Shown: in pieces, positions 1 to 9,780 of the stretch
Numbering within the stretch: the stretch's first letter is position 1
How the letters are laid out: every line of letters begins with the position of its first letter
From: Sepioteuthis lessoniana
Lineage: Eukaryota; Mollusca; Cephalopoda; Myopsida; Loliginidae
NCBI GenBank assembly: GCA_963585895.1
Contig: OY757904.1
Span: 65,146,961 to 65,210,960, forward strand
Length of the DNA: 64,000 bases
Direction: 5' to 3'
Made by a program: the position numbers and the translations under genes
Notes under the pieces: model-generated
Databases searched by the model: none
What the model saw: only the letters and a program-made list of their open reading frames with translations
What the model was told of the DNA's origin: nothing

Positions 1-550
1 AGTTGTGGACTGATGCATTGTCCGGGTGGAAATGCCACTAACCCGATTTGAAGAATGCTGGCCTCTTCCAACGGAACCTTTTCCTGAACTCCCTTAAAAC
101 CTCAACATCGTAACCCTAACCCTAACCCTTTGGCCAATCAACTCTAGTGTATTGACTTCCTTACACCTCTCACACCTCTCATCCTCCCTCACAGACTCCC
201 TGCCTTCCTTGAATCTCTCATGCTACTCAAAAACTAATTGTCGATTCATGCAAGATGGTCCAATAGCAGTTTTAAGCATTTCATACGTTTCTGTGGAATT
301 TTTTCCAAGTCTAAAACATAATTTTATTGCTTATCCTTTTTCCTCACGTCCAGATTGCATTTTTGAAATTCACCAGCTGTGACAATCAGGCTTTAGTAAC
401 GTGTATTCCAATTCCTTCAGTAGCTGATCATTTGAATTTGATGCCATCTCATAAAATGTATAGCAATAACATACTGAATTTTCAAGAGTCTACGCCAATT
501 TTAAATGCCTGTACAAAATATAAGTCTGGAAACTTATTGAATTCACCACG
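1..550 (-). mobile_element. mariner/Tc1-like element, copy 1, cut by window edge
   Basis: This is the N-terminal side of a degraded DD34D mariner transposase on the minus strand. Reading leftward from 550, the right terminal repeat (ends CACCACG at 550, followed by TA) is followed by untranslated sequence. Then come the helix-turn-helix side of the transposase and an ELIGQ-type peptide near 130-140. A telomere-like hexamer array at 111-129 leads straight into the catalytic half (REFRKRFR-type peptide near 70-95). The catalytic half runs off the window at base 1. Frame changes at the junction mean no continuous product. Recognition rests on similarity to the three other copies here and on recall of mollusc mariner proteins. 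Confidence 0.85.
111..129. repeat. Telomere-type hexamer run (AACCCT x3) inside mariner copy 1
   Basis: Three AACCCT units, read as TTAGGG on the transposase strand, lie where the N-terminal and C-terminal halves of the transposase meet. In the upstream frame each hexamer encodes Arg-Val. It is internal to the transposon, so it does not mark a chromosome end. Confidence 0.9.
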
Positions 551-578
551 TATATATATATATATATATATATATAAA
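551..578. repeat. (TA)n array abutting mariner copy 1
   Basis: The perfect TA run starts at the element boundary. Mariners duplicate TA on insertion, so the element probably landed in, or seeded, this array. Confidence 0.95.
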
Positions 579-1084
579 TGCAAATTTATTCCGCATGTTT
601 TAGCTCAATCATCAAAGGCTCCACATTATACCAAATACTTAATGAAATTTATCAAAGTGCATAGTAGAATATATGCAAGTACAAATAGCATTTATCACAG
701 TCAAATGTTATATATTTGTAATAATGAAGTGTAAAGGACTTTTTAATATGCAATTGTCCTGTCTTCATTTGTGATTTTATTTTTTATTTTCATATAAAAA
801 AGTTATAATTTCGTGCATCTCCTTTATGATAGAATCAAAAATCATTTTAATTTGACTTAGTTTTAAACAAAGCCTGAAATGTTCAATTATTGGTCAGACA
901 TTTTCATTACCTTTTCAATATATAGACGACTTTGTGAGTAAACAGACACGAAATGGGAAGTTAAGAATTAAATGTTCTATGACGATTATTATGGCCCCTG
1001 AACACAAAAATAAATCAATGAAAAAAGGGTAACAACACACTTGTACATGATAATATGTGGTATTTGTCGTCGGTTATATAGAGA
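579..1084. other. AT-rich stretch without recognised features
   Basis: I see no repeat terminus, RNA-like structure or protein similarity here. The open frame at 327-734 spans mariner and TA sequence and is not a credible gene. Confidence 0.5.
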
Positions 1085-1590
1085 TTTTTTTTGTGGCATA
1101 GGCTTTCGATCATATGGAAATCAAAACTGACCGATAAAATGAAACGCAGTTTCTTCCAGGCTGCGGTCGTGTCGATACTGCTGTATGGATGCACTACTTG
1201 GACGCTGACTAAACGGTTGGAGAAAAAGCTCGACGGCAATTATACAAGAATGTTGCGAACAATATTGAACAGGTCCAGGCATCAACACCCCACACGACGC
1301 CAACTGTACGGCCACCTACCACCTATCACGAAAACTATACAAGCTAGACGAACCAGACATGCCGGACACTGTTGGAGAAGCAAAGACGACATCGTAAGTG
1401 ATGTGCTCTTGTGGACCCCCGCATATGGCCAACCAAAAGCAGGACGACCAGCTCGAACATTCATACAGCAGCTATGTGATGATACGGGATGTAACCCCGA
1501 AGACCTGCCAAAGGCGATGAATGATAGGGAGACGTGGAGAGAGAGGGTCAGGGATATCCGTGCTAGCAGCACGTCATGATGATGATGGTA
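1085..1590 (+). mobile_element. RTE-like LINE, 3' end fragment (copy 1)
   Basis: This is a 5'-truncated non-LTR retrotransposon. It keeps the C-terminal tail of the reverse-transcriptase polyprotein and a short (TGA)n-type microsatellite tail at about 1577-1588. Such microsatellite tails are typical of RTE-clade LINEs. The 5' truncation is the usual result of incomplete target-primed reverse transcription. Minus-strand relatives occur at 2653-2940, 59056-59600 and 62750-64000. The clade is inferred; another endonuclease-encoding LINE with the same C-terminus is possible. Confidence 0.85.
1091..1579 (+). pseudogene. RTE-like reverse transcriptase, C-terminal remnant
   Basis: The open frame has 162 codons, against roughly 900-1000 in an intact RTE-type polyprotein. 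It lacks the endonuclease and the catalytic YADD core and keeps only the part beyond the thumb. Visible landmarks are LLYGCTTWTL (about residues 31-40), HAGHCWRSKDDI (about 90-101), AGRPARTFIQQLC (about 117-129) and WRERVRDIRA near the end. The frame closes just before the microsatellite tail, as in intact family members. The ATG is incidental, because the true start lay far upstream. Nothing suggests host expression. Confidence 0.85.
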
Positions 1591-1713
1591 TGCATATAAA
1601 GACTGAAACAAAAATCATTTAAATAAATTTTATGATAGCAAATTTAAACCTATGTTGGTAAGAGATGTTACATCGAAACGTGGGAACTACAGGTAAAATA
1701 TATGTATATATAC

Positions 1714-1715
<2 letters not shown>

Positions 1716-1749
<34 letters not shown>

Positions 1750-1760
1750 ATGTGTGTGTG
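1716..1760. repeat. (TG)n array
   Basis: This TG run carries one CA interruption and follows a short TA/TATG stretch. It produces spurious Cys-Val and His-Thr open frames on the two strands. Confidence 0.95.
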
Positions 1761-1764
1761 AATG

Positions 1765-2245
1765 TCTTTGTGGTAGTCTGTTTTTATGGTAGTAATAATA
1801 CAAATAATATTACTAACCACATTAGTATTATTAACTCTTGTGCAATAGGCGTAGAATAATCGTATAAAAAACAGTAGGTTATAGATTATATGCTTGTAAC
1901 TGAGGTTTTGTAACACAAATTACAAATGTGAATAAAAGCGTGGATATGTGCATAATTCATATTGATAGGTTTAAACTAAAAATACAAACTAATTTTTTTT
2001 TTTTCATTTCCCATATGTCATAGAGGATTTTGAAGTAAAATATTTCTCTACGCAGTATCCCTGATAAATTGTCATTTTAAGATCGAGTACATGTGTCTAT
2101 GAGTAAAGTTGACATGATGAGTAGATGAAGGTGCACGTACGCCTTAATCTATTCCTTAAAGACTTATTTGGGCACCAGGTAATGTCTTGCCATGAACAAA
2201 TTATAAAATGTACATAGTTGAATATTATTCAATTAAAATATTGCT

Positions 2246-2248
<3 letters not shown>
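1765..2248. other. AT-rich stretch without recognised features
   Basis: No transposon terminus or coding similarity was seen. Confidence 0.45.
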
Positions 2249-2317
<69 letters not shown>

Positions 2318-2335
2318 CGTGTGTGCATGTGTGTG

Positions 2336-2380
<45 letters not shown>
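2249..2380. repeat. Compound (TA)n-(TG)n array
   Basis: About 66 bp of TA (2249-2315) pass through a GTGTGCATG transition into about 60 bp of TG (to 2380). The same TA-then-TG order recurs at 6664, 8417, 14065 and 57631. Confidence 0.95.
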
Positions 2381-2382
<2 letters not shown>

Positions 2383-2651
2383 GGAAATAAAAGTTTTCGG
2401 TAAATTCAGAATATTACCTTTATGTCGTTGTTTTTTTTTGTTCACTAAGAGTTTCTAACTGATGTCTTCGTCAGGAGAAAACTATGTTGTGGACAGAAAA
2501 ATGTGCTTTTCGGAAAGCTTCAAATTGACAAAAAAAAGACAATTTTTATATTTTTTAATGTCTTACGAAAACCAGTGTAACTGTTCTTTTGTGAAATCGT
2601 ATCCATTAGTGTGCATCAGAATAATGGATACATTACACTACACTTTACATG

Positions 2652-2652
<1 letters not shown>

Positions 2653-2687
<35 letters not shown>

Positions 2688-2940
2688 AGCTGGCTGAAAG
2701 CGCGGATTTCTCTTAGACTATCTGTCTCACTCCAACTCTATCTATCTCTTTCTTAGTCTCAGTCTGTCTGTCTCTCTGTACATCCGTCCCTAACATCCAT
2801 CACTCGCGGCAGGTTTTCTAAACTACATCCTGTCTCCTCACAGAGCTGATGTAAATAAGCTCGGTCAACACTGGCATGTTCAATGTTAGAGGTCCACAGA
2901 AAAACATCACTTATTAATTCCTCCTAGCTTATATATCAAT
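2653..2940 (-). mobile_element. RTE-like LINE, 3' end fragment (copy 2)
   Basis: A 36-bp (ATC)n run at 2653-2688, read as (GAT)n on the element strand, is the 3' microsatellite tail. The following bases at about 2765-2900 align by eye with 59085-59250 of RTE copy 4. The shared blocks include a CGGCAGGT segment, TCCTCACAGAGCTG, and a TCCACAG/TCCATAG segment. The part between tail and alignment is CT-rich and disturbed. Only the last 90 or so codons of the polyprotein would be covered, and these are broken. Confidence 0.75.
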
Positions 2941-3785
2941 GAATGCGTGAACATGTGTTTTGAGCTATGTGAATGCATGCGTGCGTGCGTGTGTGAGTGT
3001 GTGCGTGTGCGTGTGCGTGAAGAGACAGATTATCTATCGATGTGAGGGAAAACAAAAAGAGAAAATTGATATGATCTTCGACGTTTGTGGAAATAACTCA
3101 TTGACGAAATTTGGACTTCCCTTAGTCCTATTGCCCATAAGAACGTCATGAATCAATTTATTCTCCTTTAAGCTATAAGTAAATGGTGGTGGACTCTTGG
3201 TTCTTAAGTCTTGGTTATACATTTTGTTTAGGGGAATGAAATTTGGGAAGTCTATACAGCTATACCCGCCAAAAAATAACTTTCTGTGATATCCAGTTTG
3301 AGTATCCAGTGAAAGAAACATCAGGGCATGTATTACTTAGTAAGTACCTGATATTAAAACTCATTATAGTAAGTAATATTTTTAATGCAGAGCTTAAAAG
3401 CCCGCTGGGCACATCCCCTAACTCGTTCCAACATGATTATACTCGCATAATTTTACGGTTAATAATGCTATATTCAATCCTTTTTTTTGTTTTTGTATGT
3501 ACATTTTGGTGAGCGTATAGCCGTTTGCAAAACACTAAAAAAACCACAAACACTCGTATATAAATCAAGCAAGTTATAAGTTATTAATCTAGGAGTGGAA
3601 CTCTTGTGATAACTTAGATAAGAGGATGGCCCTCTAGATGCAAATAATGTATTTGTTTCCTCACGTAAATTTAAGAAAATTTTCTTTGTACTTGTGGAAT
3701 ATTGATATATACAGAAATGGACAGCGGCATATTTACAGGTCATATTATGTAATATTAAAATTAAATGGCTGTTTGGTTGGTTGGT
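2941..3785. other. Mostly unique AT-rich DNA
   Basis: It holds a short irregular TGCG/TGTG run near 2975-3020. The small open frames at 3034-3321 and 3474-3806 have no recognisable domain. Confidence 0.4.
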
Positions 3786-3787
3786 TG

Positions 3788-3834
3788 AGTTACATTGCAT
3801 AGACACCGTTATAGGTTATTTCATCCCAAATACT

Positions 3835-3837
<3 letters not shown>
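3788..3837 (-). mobile_element. SINE 3'-tail fragment next to a TA array
   Basis: Read on the minus strand, this piece resembles the tail of the SINE at 39965-40195: a GAAATAACCTATAA block followed by TCTATGCAATGTAAC, then GTTGGTT repeats. The rest of the SINE is missing and the (TA)n array begins at its 5' side. Confidence 0.5.

Positions 3838-3915
<78 letters not shown>
3838..3915. repeat. (TA)n array
   Basis: About 78 bp of perfect TA, read as Tyr-Ile runs in both directions. Confidence 0.97.
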
Positions 3916-3919
<4 letters not shown>

Positions 3920-4029
3920 TTTTATATATTTAATGCCATGGAAGTTTGTCAGTGATCTTAAGTTGCATGAAGTTTTACAAACACTCATCCGGCTGATAAC
4001 AAAAGAAAATGCGAGTTGCATTATTGACT

Positions 4030-4250
4030 CCTTTTGACAAGCTGCGGATCATCAGGCTCACATTGCACTAAGTGAGCCGATGAGCAACGTAGACCAGCTG
4101 GGTTCGAGCCTCGGCTTGTTCTTGACCTTCCCCCCTTTACCCACTTTAATCAATCTTCGGGCTATTGACATTGTGTCGAGCATTGACTGGTGGGAGACAT
4201 TGGCAAATAGAGAGTGTTAACGAAAGGGATATAGCAGTAAAGTGAAAAGG
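4030..4250 (+). mobile_element. Probable tRNA-derived SINE (type III)
   Basis: A strong pol III B-box-like element, GGGTTCGAGCCT, lies near 4100. It sits about 40 bp downstream of an AAGTGAGCCGATGAGCAACG segment that could carry a decayed A box. The body to about 4250 ends in AGTAAAGTGAAAAGG. No second copy of the body was found in the window, so the family assignment is weak. A degraded tRNA pseudogene is the alternative. Confidence 0.45.
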
Positions 4251-4299
4251 AATCGATCATTTCCTCTCACAGTTCATATCTTTCTCTTTCTGCTTCTGT

Positions 4300-4340
4300 C
4301 TGTCTGTCTGTCTCTCTCTTCACACACACACACACACACA
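4300..4340. repeat. CT/CA simple repeat
   Basis: TCTG and CTCT runs grade into (CA)n at about 4320-4340. Confidence 0.85.
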
Positions 4341-4529
4341 CGCCCGCACACACTGTGTATATCTGTTTATTTTTGATTACCGACTCATATTTGAGTTTAT
4401 AGAGTTTCAGTTATGTAGAGTGTTTATATATAAATACCATAACATCTAATTAACTCCCTTTTGATTGCACAATATCACAAACGATATATAAGAACTATAC
4501 TACCATTAATTTACATAAATTCTCATTTA

Positions 4530-4531
<2 letters not shown>

Positions 4532-4588
<57 letters not shown>
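4532..4588. repeat. (TA)n array
   Basis: Perfect TA run of about 57 bp. Confidence 0.97.
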
Positions 4589-4589
<1 letters not shown>

Positions 4590-4741
4590 GGGCGTGGGTG
4601 GCTTGTACGCGTGAAAAGGAGGGTTCGAAGATTACTGAATATTTGAAATCTGTCCTATGTAACGTAGGAAATTAATTACGGTCAACGATCTTGCGATATT
4701 GACCAAACTGCCTCTTCACTGGTATCTATCTGTTTATTTGG

Positions 4742-4818
4742 TTATATATACATATATATATATATATATATAATCTACCAGCTTATTTATCAAATTACAC
4801 ACTCATACACATAAGCAC

Positions 4819-4893
<75 letters not shown>
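4742..4893. repeat. Two (TA)n arrays separated by about 50 bp
   Basis: Runs at 4742-4772 and 4822-4893 flank a short segment rich in ACACTCATACAC. Confidence 0.95.
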
Positions 4894-4895
<2 letters not shown>

Positions 4896-5232
4896 AAGAA
4901 GGACAATAAGCTACTCACCTTGATTTCATCTAACGTATCGTCAGAATAATTCAGATTAGGTACTTTTTGGCCATTTTGGGCATTCTACTTTCTCTCTTCT
5001 TTGTATATTGAGCACTTTTACATCTTTGATTACGTAACTCACTTGAAGCATGTTCTTTTAGCTACACGCTGCAGTCCTAGCTGATTATTTTCACGCGGTA
5101 GGGAAGTTTTAATCTTTTTTCTTTATTGAAGTTTTTTTCCAAGAAATCAGTTTCTGTAATTAAAAAAAGATTACAAATTGCATTATCTGTCTTATTATGT
5201 AACCTGAATATAGAGAACCTGTTTAAAAATTC

Positions 5233-5234
<2 letters not shown>

Positions 5235-5299
<65 letters not shown>
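5235..5299. repeat. (TA)n array
   Basis: About 65 bp of TA. Confidence 0.97.
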
Positions 5300-5301
<2 letters not shown>

Positions 5302-6663
5302 CTGTGGCACCGAAATGTATTCTATGTTTTTAAAAATATTAACTCGGAATTATCATCAAAGGCTTGCATGATTACCATACCAGCCACTGTACAATTTAGA
5401 ATATTGAAAAGCTTTGAAAGTGTTTGCCTATTTATTAAGTATTATCTGATCATAATCAGTCAACCAATAGACTACATGTCAATCATTGTCATAGCCAGAA
5501 TAACAAAACTTCGGCTGGTCAACTAGCTACGCTTTGAGAATTAAAAACTAGACAATCCTAATAAGATACACTCATCGAAATAATATATTAGTTGTGCTGT
5601 TTTTGTATTTGATAGGGATTATATTTCTAACAATTTTTTTTTATTATAAAATATTTTCATAATAAATATTAATTTTCAGGTTCATTTCATTTTGAATCCG
5701 TCATGACAATAATTTTTATTAGTATTATTTACGATCAACCAAACACAGGATATCGAAAACATCTTTACGACTCCGTCAAACAAATATATTTTCGCAATTT
5801 TGATACCTTTTTCCCCACATTCTTACAAATTATCACTCTTGTCCAAGGACAGAATGATGTACTGAAATATTTTAAATATATATCCATTAAAATGTAAATA
5901 GAAATATTTGAGGAACAGGATATTTTAAAAGTATCCTTAATTTATCTTGCACCTTTCTATTTGATGTCATTTTTTTGTGTAGAAATTGTAGCTCTCGTAA
6001 TTATAAAGTCTGCAAAATATAATAATTTACAAGCCATGAATCTATCAGTAATTTTTTTTAATCTTACATGCAATGTCGACAGTATTATTCATGTTAATGT
6101 CAAGATATAATTGATTCACGTATGACTCTGCCTATCTTAAGATAAATGTCAACAGGTATTAGCTTCAGAAGAAAAAAATTCGAGTTTAGTTATTTCACTG
6201 CGCTCTGATTTTCTTTGCTATCGGTGCGTGCAAAAGTCATTATCATTCAACATGAATAACATCTTTATCGAAACAAGTAATGTCGTTTAAAAAAGAACCC
6301 CAAAAAAGTGTGCAAAATTTGACCTTGCGCTAACTACGTGCATTACATTGTGGTAAGAGTAAAAATATTATTATAAACATGTTTTTTCAAGAATAACCGG
6401 AGTGTGTATATGAAGACATAAGGTGTGTTATTAACTTCCAAGCGACCAAGGAAATAAGTAAACAAAAAAAAAAAAAAAAAAAAATGCGCTTTTTTTAGTC
6501 AAAGAAATTTCTGGAATGAGATTAAGTTTTCTTTGGCAGTATAATTAAATATACTTTAATTAAAGTTGCCGATTCAACGTTTATATTTGTAATTAAAACC
6601 AGATTTTATTATCTGTTTAAGCGACAGATTTTTCATTTCTATGTTTTTATGTCAATTGAACAT
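5300..6663. other. Unique AT-rich DNA with a poly(A) run
   Basis: A run of about 22 A residues at 6463-6484 is the only distinct feature. It could be the tail of a decayed retroposed insertion, but no matching body was recognised. The small open frames at 5703-5897 and nearby show no domain. Confidence 0.4.
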
Positions 6664-6696
6664 TATATATATATATATATCTATATATATATATAA

Positions 6697-6756
<60 letters not shown>
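6664..6756. repeat. Compound (TA)n-(TG)n array
   Basis: Interrupted TA to about 6696 followed by 58 bp of TG. Confidence 0.97.
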
Positions 6757-6759
<3 letters not shown>

Positions 6760-6925
6760 GTTAACGTATTTGTTTATAAATATTTGAAATATTTTGTAAT
6801 GAATTACAAATAAGGAGATGATGTCCTTTATTTTAAGTGCTATCTTGCTCTACTGATCAATATTTAAGTCGTTTCTTGATTAAAGAAAAAGGTTTTTTTA
6901 TACGATTTGTTTATTTATCCATATA

Positions 6926-7833
6926 CGAGGATCATTAAATAAGTTTCCTGACTTTTTTCGTATGGGTACTTTAATTGATAGTAGACACATGAAACTCTAG
7001 TCCCCTTCGTAGTAATCTCCTCCGGCTGCAGCGGACTTGTTGTACCGTTCTAACAATTTCTGGAAGGCCCCATGGAAGTCCTCTTGTGTGAGTGTGTCAA
7101 TGACCTTCGTCACAGCCTCAATCATCCCCTCAATTGTCTCATAACGACAGCCTCTGAGCTATGGGTATTGCCAAAAGTCACAGGGAGCAAGGTCTGGACT
7201 ATAGGGAGGGTGAGGAACTGTCTTGGTGCCCACATTGGCCAAATAGTCTGTGACAAGGACGGACTTGTGGACTGGGGCATTGTCCAGGTCGAAATACCAC
7301 AGACCCGATTTGAAGAGTGCTGGACTCTTCCGACGGAATCTCTTCCTGAACTCCCTTAAAACATCAACATAGTAACCTTAACGCTAACCCTTTGGCCAAT
7401 CCACTCTGGTGTATTGACTTCCTTACTTCTCCCACACCTCTCATAATCCCTCACAGACTCCCTGCCTTGATTTCTTGAAAAAAAAATTCAAAAGCTGATG
7501 CTCGATTCATGCAAGAGGGTCCAATAGCTGTCTGAAGCATTCCATAGGTTTCTGTGGCAGTTTTTCTAAGTTGAAAAAAGAATTGTATTGCCTATTATTC
7601 TTCTAAAATGTCGTCAGGCTCACATTGCATTTTTGAAATTCACCTGCTTTGACAATCAGGCATTAGTTGGTTGTATTTCAATTCCTGCTGTAGCTTTTCC
7701 TTGAAGCTGAAATCATAGAAATTTGTCAGTCCTCTCATAAGATGTATAGCAATAACCTACAAAATTTTCAAGAGTCTACGACAATTTTAAATGCCTGTAC
7801 AAAAAAGTCCGGAAACCTATTGAAGGCACCACG
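6926..7833 (-). mobile_element. mariner/Tc1-like element, copy 2, with both termini
   Basis: This 908-bp element is bounded by CGAGG on the left and CCACG on the right, each flanked by TA, the mariner target duplication. The terminal sequences pair imperfectly over about 28 bp. A full mariner is about 1.3 kb, so about 0.4 kb is missing internally. The transposase reads on the minus strand. A C-terminal YNKSAAAGGDY-type motif lies near 7030, PPYSPDLAPCDFW (third catalytic Asp) near 7165-7205, and a DLDNAPVH segment (second catalytic Asp) near 7275. The degenerate hexamer junction is at 7373-7391. The region with the first catalytic Asp is absent. Confidence 0.9.
7373..7391. repeat. Degenerate telomere-type hexamers at mariner junction
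   Basis: The sequence TAACCTTAACGCTAACCCT has two substitutions relative to three AACCCT units. In the ELIGQ frame it would encode Arg-Val-Ser-Val-Lys-Val. It occupies the same position as the perfect arrays in copies 1 and 3. Confidence 0.8.
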
Positions 7834-7901
7834 TATATTTCCGTTTGATGACTGTGCATACTACACGAAAGTTTAAGTAAATAAAATCTAGTGTCCATAA
7901 T

Positions 7902-7907
7902 TATATA

Positions 7908-7951
<44 letters not shown>

Positions 7952-7952
7952 T
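7902..7952. repeat. (TA)n array with a CA interruption
   Basis: About 50 bp of TA. Confidence 0.95.
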
Positions 7953-8159
7953 TCAAAATTTTATATCATCACTTCAATAAGAATATCTATCATTTTTATG
8001 AAAATCATTATTTCCATTTTTATTCCTTTATTTTATATATATATATGTATATATATATTTACAAAGAGAGAGCCAGAAAACTGGATAGTTTCAGCGGTGA
8101 AGTGGCAAACGAAATTGACTCTGATAGAAGACCCAGTTATGGTATTACTTTTATTTTCG

Positions 8160-8400
8160 GTCTTATGTCCCCCCGAGTTATGGCGTAAATAGTATGACTG
8201 CTCTTCTACAACCCGACAGCATAAAAATTTTTACAAACGAAAGTTAATACATGCAAATACTAAACTCCCGAGCTGACGTTGAATCACACTTGACTTAGGG
8301 ATATATCATCTTCCGGACGTAAATTTGGGCAGGTTTCGATCCCGGCTTGGAGTAGCTCGTGTGTCTACCCATTTCAGGAGTTATGATACCACGAAGCTGT
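8160..8400 (+). mobile_element. Degraded SINE pieces
   Basis: A segment at 8165-8215 resembles the body of SINE type I (CCCCGAGTTATGG, then GTAAATAGTATGACTG, then CTCTTC). Another at about 8330-8345 has a B-box-like GGTTTCGATCCCGG. The order suggests two overlapping insertions or a rearranged copy. The CDS-like frame at 7998-8192 is not credible. Confidence 0.5.
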
Positions 8401-8414
8401 TTGTCTGTGAATTA

Positions 8415-8416
<2 letters not shown>

Positions 8417-8459
<43 letters not shown>

Positions 8460-8464
8460 ACATA

Positions 8465-8508
<44 letters not shown>
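8417..8508. repeat. Compound (TA)n-(TG)n array
   Basis: TA at 8417-8457, a 9-bp spacer, then TG at 8467-8508. Confidence 0.97.
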
Positions 8509-8509
<1 letters not shown>

Positions 8510-9054
8510 ACCCTTTGAGTAAGACAAAGTATATAAAATTTATTTTTTCTATTAGCTTAAAAAAGCTTCCATAAATATATCTTATTAACACAGTCAAGTG
8601 CAGAACATACAGTCATTATGGTGCTTTGAATGATTGCATTTGACAATGTCCTATGGTTTGAACCTGTAAATATTGAACCACAGAGTTCTTGAAAAATCCC
8701 ATTCTTTGACGAGACTGTGAAAAATTATTTTTGTTTGAGAAATCCCATTTGCATATTTCGATTGTATGAAACTGCAAGTAATCACAGCTAGGATCATATT
8801 TGGTGAATAACTACCTTAAAATACACTTTCAAAGTTTTTTCCTTCTTAGTCAGCCTTTGGTAGATCCTTTAACATGGCTAATTGCATTATCTCGTAACAC
8901 AGAACCATTGGACATTGAACAAAATTCTATAATACGGGATATCCGGCTACTTTACGACCGTAAACTTTTTTTTTTCTTTTTCACAGTTTCATTGTTGCTG
9001 TTTTTTTTTGTTTTTTTTATTTTTTGACAGACATATCAACGTTGCTATCTTAAT

Positions 9055-9190
9055 TAATTGGGTTCAAACCTTTCCCAAGTGTTTTAGCCTACATAATAAT
9101 GTAATGACTCGACTGAAGTTTCCATTGGTTGGTTATTTGGTAGGGTTTAATGGCATATGAACAGTTGTTGATCATTTAATGCCAAATCCT

Positions 9191-9192
<2 letters not shown>
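9055..9192 (-). mobile_element. SINE type I fragments with 3' tail
   Basis: On the minus strand, starting beside the TA array, the sequence reads TTTGGCATTAAATGATCAAC then CATATGCCATTAAACC. This is the shared SINE tail seen at 40138-40185. Further on, ACACTTGGGAAAGGTTTGAA matches the SINE type I body. The tail precedes the body, so two truncated copies in tandem are more likely than one. Confidence 0.55.

Positions 9193-9257
<65 letters not shown>
9193..9257. repeat. (TA)n array
   Basis: About 65 bp of TA abutting a SINE tail. Confidence 0.97.
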
Positions 9258-9260
<3 letters not shown>

Positions 9261-9504
9261 TTAATTTGATTAGTATAAAAATTGTTTGAAGTTAACATTT
9301 TAAACAAGCGACAGTTCATTTTTTGCAAACAGAAAAATAATTACAACTATTATAATCTAACATGAATACTTCTACTTAGTATTTATCAAGTATTTGTAGA
9401 CAGTTAAATAGTTTCAAATATTGAAATGCAATACGAACAATACTAATCAACATCACTCACTTGTTTTACCACAGTTACATGATTAAAAGCTTTCTTTCAT
9501 TCAT

Positions 9505-9780
9505 AGTTCGGACCCTAAAAATGACAAAGTCTCCGGATCGGAGTGGATCTCATAGTAAGGATAATGATTCGGTATTCCATATTCTACAAACCTCCAGGAG
9601 TGAAGGCCTACAATCGGATGGTTTATTGTCATACCCATAAAACTCGTCAGTAGGTCTTACCTATCTGCAGAAATGCAGTCACCGTATTCTACAGACACAA
9701 CAGACTGGGCTGGACTAGAGTTCTAATTCGCTTCCTACGATCTCACTGTCTAGCGCGTTAGCCCCTAAGCCACTGGAAAT
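9505..9780 (-). mobile_element. Composite tRNA-derived SINE (type IV), copy 1
   Basis: On the minus strand the head is tRNA-like (GGGGCTAACGCGCTAGACAG near the A-box position, then TTAGAACTC near the B-box position). The body CTGTAGAATACGGTGACTGC, then GGTAAGACC, then TATGACAATAAACCATC aligns by eye with 21410-21510 and with the minus strand of 52738-53170. This copy gives the best view of the tRNA-like head. It lacks the downstream tandem units. Confidence 0.65.

Noticed and set aside
1015-1239. Minus-strand frame over RTE copy 1
   Set aside because: It is the shadow of the plus-strand LINE remnant.
3795-4037. Open frames with long Tyr-Ile runs here and at many other positions
   Set aside because: They are translations of (TA)n arrays, open in several frames and on both strands.
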